Assembly (NCBI GenBank): GCA_032622095.1
Contig: CP136069.1
Coordinates: 159,953,043-160,017,042 of the forward strand
DNA: 64,000 bases
Reading direction: 5' to 3'
Source: Siphonodentalium dalli
Taxonomy: Eukaryota; Mollusca; Scaphopoda; Gadilida; Siphonodentaliidae
Position 1 is the stretch's first letter, and every line of letters begins with the position of its first letter. The notes under the pieces were generated by a model. It was not told the origin of the DNA and did not search any database. It worked only from the letters and a program-made list of their open reading frames with translations. The position numbers were made by a program, and so were the translations under genes. This document shows positions 60,777-64,000 of the stretch, piece by piece.

Positions 60777-62334
60777 CAACAAAGCACTTCACTGAGAACG
60801 ACCATTCAAACCCTGAGGTTTTATGTTTTGCATCAAGTTTAATTTCACTTTATTATATTATTTGAAATGCTTTTGGCACTAAGTCTTATATTGAAAAGAT
60901 TGAGTCTCATCTCTTGAGTCACCTGAAACCTTGAGAAGTAATATTCACGACGGACGCCAGCCCATGGCATTAGCTCAAACTTGACTTAAAAGACGAATTA
61001 ACGAGAGGCCGATCACGATCGGCAAATGTTAACCCATCCCTTGGCGATAGTAAATTACCATGATCGGAATCATAAATGAGAGTTTTGATGTTGAATTATA
61101 GAGTATACTGTTATGTACTATTATAGACAAATACACATAACACAAATTATTGGAATTTATGGGTCACTCGCATTTATATAAGAGAATGCACTGGTACAGG
61201 ATCTGTAATGCTGCACCACCACAGCCTTGGGTTAAATGTGAAAAGGTGACCTGGACATGGAATACTTGGGCTAAGAGAGTCCAATTTAAGTTTACAATGA
61301 TAATGTATCAAATTCTACCAACAACAGCCATCAAGATAACACACCTCACTGCTGACCCATTAATATCAATTATATAGCAGAGCTGTCAACAAATCAGTCA
61401 TTGTTTATGTTGAAGCCTGGCATCTCTATTAAACCAATAACATTTATAATGACCTCAAACCATCTGTATATAGAGTGATATATTCAGCTGTGCAATGCAG
61501 CACAGATGTTCTAGTCTACTGTTAAAATCATGTGATGTGTAATGTTGAAACTTAAAAAAAAAATTAGATACCATAGCTTTCTTTATCTGCACATTGGCAT
61601 AAGAGACATCAGAAAATAATATAGCCTTATCAATAGCTAAGTAGTCCAAAGGTATGGGATGGTATTGGTGAATTGGGTTTAATGTCGCTCCAAACAAATT
61701 TACCAGTACATAACACAAGATTTTGGACCGATTTAAACCAAAGTTGGGGTGGTGACTCGGGGTAACCTTGGCAGAGTGATAATGGTGTTAGTTTTTCAAA
61801 AAAATTTAACTTAAAATTATTTTTTTTAATTATTTATATTTTTTTGTTTATTTATTTATTTATTTTTGTTAAATTGAGCAAGGAATTCAATCAATGTTTG
61901 TTAAATTGAGCAAGGAATTCAATCAATGTTTGTTTGTTTAAAGAATGAATATGTTTTAAAAATGGGCCATAACTCAGTTAACTAGTCGGATCAAACCCAT
62001 TTTCGAACTCGATCTGTCTTTTGTGCTGAGAAATTCATATACAAAATTTGGTTCCGATCAGATAGAAAATATTTGAGTTATCGCACCATGCGTAAAGTGT
62101 CTACAGACAGACAGATGGACGGACAAACGACGAGTGGTCAATCCGAACATCGACACTATGTTTACCATACTATGGAATGGGTAAACATAAAAATGCAAGA
62201 TGCACAGGTTTTGTTGGGGGGGGGGTGTGGACATGGGGATAAACCATTCTCCAAGAAACAAAGTATTGCGCTTATCTCTCTTATAAGCTTACCATTTTGG
62301 ATTTCTGATCATCAGTCAACTTATCTGCAAGGCT
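60777..62334. other. No gene seen
   Basis: Contains a half M3 hairpin (61160-61202), a 40-bp tandem pair with AAATTGAGCAAGGAATTCAA (61870-61930) and a dispersed repeat (61930-62110). Reading frames are short and featureless. Confidence 0.5.
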
Positions 62335-62705
62335 GAACATAGTGTGTCGGCCATTTGTAGAATGAGGTCCCCATATGGTGAATATAGTGTGTGGGATAGC
62401 ATCACCAAATTCACCCCGTGTGGACTTCATTCTGCCTCAACTACTATGGGAGAACTAGGGTCAGCTTAAAGTTCAAATTGGTGATCTTCACCCATTAGTC
62501 ACCTCGATTATGAATTTTATCTTCTGCAATAGGGGGATATAGAAACTGAAGAATAGAAATAGTCACTAAAACAATTTTAATTTAAGACTATAGATGCTTC
62601 CCAGAAGAGGAGGGCTAAGCAGAATGTGTGGGATAGTGTCTCCAAGTTCACTCTCTGGGGGACCTCATTCTGTAAATGACAAACAGTAATTGCAGGCTTG
62701 CTTAT
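62335..62705. mobile_element. Double-hairpin foldback family F, copy 10
   Basis: Left hairpin 62358-62434, middle with GATTATGAATTTTATCTTCTG, partial right end (CTCTCTGGGGGACCTCATTC). The only copy outside WDR36. Confidence 0.72.
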
Positions 62706-62814
62706 TTGAGTCAGTCACTCTGGCAATATAACTGCCTAAGGCCAATATAAGACAAGAGGTGGCATCAGAGATGCTGTGTCTCGTTTTCGGTGGCTTACTG
62801 CCAATTGGTGTGCA

Positions 62815-64000
62815 TCAGTATCGGTAGACTAATTAATAGGTAAAATCGAAAAATGACTAATTAAGGGCCATAACTCCATCAAATTTTATCGGGCCAGGCT
62901 GGTTTTCGAACTCGTCCGAAATATTCTTGGCAAGTATGTCTATTCCAAATTTTAAACAAATCGGAGGACGTTTGTTGAAGTTATCGCGCTAACAAGGTAA
63001 AAATTCACGAAAAATGACTAATTAAGGGCCATAACTCTATCAAATTTTATTCGACCAGGCTGGTTTTCGAACTCGTCCAGGATATTATTGGAAGACACTT
63101 ATATACCAAATTTTAGTTGAATCGGATGACGTTTGTTGAAGTTATCGCGCTAACGAGCTCAAAATTCGTACAAAATGATTACTTAAGGACCATAACTCTA
63201 TCAAATTTTATCGGACCGGGCCGGTTTTCTAACTCGTCCGAGGTATTCTTGGGAGACACCTATATATAAAAATTTCAATCAAATAGGATGATGTTTGTTA
63301 AATTATCGCGCTAACGAGCTGGAAATTTGTGAAAAAATGACTAATTAAGGGCCATAACTCTATCAAATTTTATCGGACCAGGCCGGTTTTCGAACTCGTC
63401 CGAGATATTCTTGGGAGACACCTATATACCAAATTTCAATCAAATCGGATAACGTTTGTTGAAGTTATGGCGCTAACGAGCTGAAAATTCGTGAAAAATG
63501 ACTAATTAAGGGCAATAACTCTATTAAATTTTATCGGACCTGGCCGGTTTTCGAATTCGACAGAGATATTCTTGGGAGACACCTATATATATACCAAATT
63601 TCAATCAAATCGGATAACGTTTGTTGAAGTTATCGTGCTAACGAGCTGAAAATTCGTGAAAAATGACTAATTAAGGGCAATAACTCTATCAAATTTTATC
63701 GGACCTGGCCGGTTTTCGAACTCGACCGAGATATTCTTGGGAGACACCTATATACCAAATTTCAATGAAATCGGATAACGTTTGTTGAAGTTATCGCGCT
63801 AACGAGCTGAAAATTCGTGAAAAATGACCAATTAAGGGCCATAACTCTATCAAATTTTATCGGACCAGGCCGGTTTTCGAACTCATCCGAGATATTCTTG
63901 GGAGACACCTATATACCAAATTTCAATCAAATCGGATAACGTTTGTTGAAGTTATCGCGCTAACCAGCTGAAAATTCGTGAAAAATGACTAATTAAGGGC
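62815..64000. repeat. Tandem array with about 160-bp period, open at the window end
   Basis: At least seven units with GGGCCATAACTCTATCAAAT, TTTTATCGGACCAGGCCGGT, TTCGAACTCGTCCGAGATAT and GAAGTTATCGCGCTAACGAG. Units become more alike toward the window end, which suggests the active part of the array lies beyond it. Units share wording with the dispersed repeat at 3302-4006. Confidence 0.88.

Noticed and set aside
57560-64000. Second host gene sharing a divergent promoter with WDR36 beyond the Polinton
   Set aside because: No conserved exons found on either strand; all stretches are repeats or short featureless frames.
1-64000. tRNA or rRNA genes
   Set aside because: I saw no cloverleaf with A and B boxes and no rRNA stretches; a tRNAscan run would be decisive.

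Overview
The window is from an intron-rich animal nuclear genome. The host gene has 20 exons with GT-AG introns, the flanks are packed with non-autonomous DNA transposons and foldback repeats, and there is a fragment of U2 snRNA. The repeat style and the protein sequence suggest a marine invertebrate, possibly a lophotrochozoan such as a mollusc; that placement is only an inference. There is no prokaryotic gene organisation. Region by region: 1-5.6 kb has no gene and holds repeats (a hairpin, TTAA-flanked MITEs, a 987-bp hAT-like element with its target duplication). 5.67-39.93 kb is one complete minus-strand gene, the orthologue of WDR36/UTP21, a WD-repeat component of the nucleolar small-subunit processome. 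I could join 20 exons into an uninterrupted 895-codon frame. Its introns carry about nine copies of a double-hairpin foldback family, TTAA MITEs, a 165-bp-period tandem array and other repeats. Four of its splice junctions lie inside small tandem duplications. 40,196-57,552 is a complete Polinton/Maverick, a self-synthesising virus-like transposon of 17,357 bp. It has 468-bp terminal inverted repeats that are nearly identical to each other, and a perfect 6-bp target duplication (AACGGT). It sits 269 bp upstream of the WDR36 start codon. 57.56-64 kb has no gene and ends in a 160-bp-period tandem array that runs off the window. The Polinton has two parts. The left part (41.0-53.0 kb) is a tightly packed minus-strand block: adenovirus-type protease, an unknown Cys/His protein, major capsid protein, small basic (pX-like) protein, penton-like minor capsid protein, small membrane protein, chromodomain integrase, three unknown proteins, packaging ATPase, an unknown protein, and protein-primed DNA polymerase B. 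Together these supply replication, integration, packaging, capsid assembly and maturation. The right part (53.1-57.1 kb) is made of head-to-head gene pairs. The polymerase and a CCHC zinc-knuckle protein diverge from a 198-bp near-perfect palindrome that contains both TATA boxes and the first 32 codons of both genes. Two further divergent pairs share a duplicated, mirror-symmetric promoter of about 560 bp but encode four unrelated proteins, one OTU-like without the expected catalytic Cys. All four of these genes end in a sequence matching the replication-dependent histone mRNA 3' stem-loop, five stem-loops in all and each on the correct strand. This suggests that a mobile element uses the host's S-phase histone 3'-end machinery, and it is the most interesting signal in the window.
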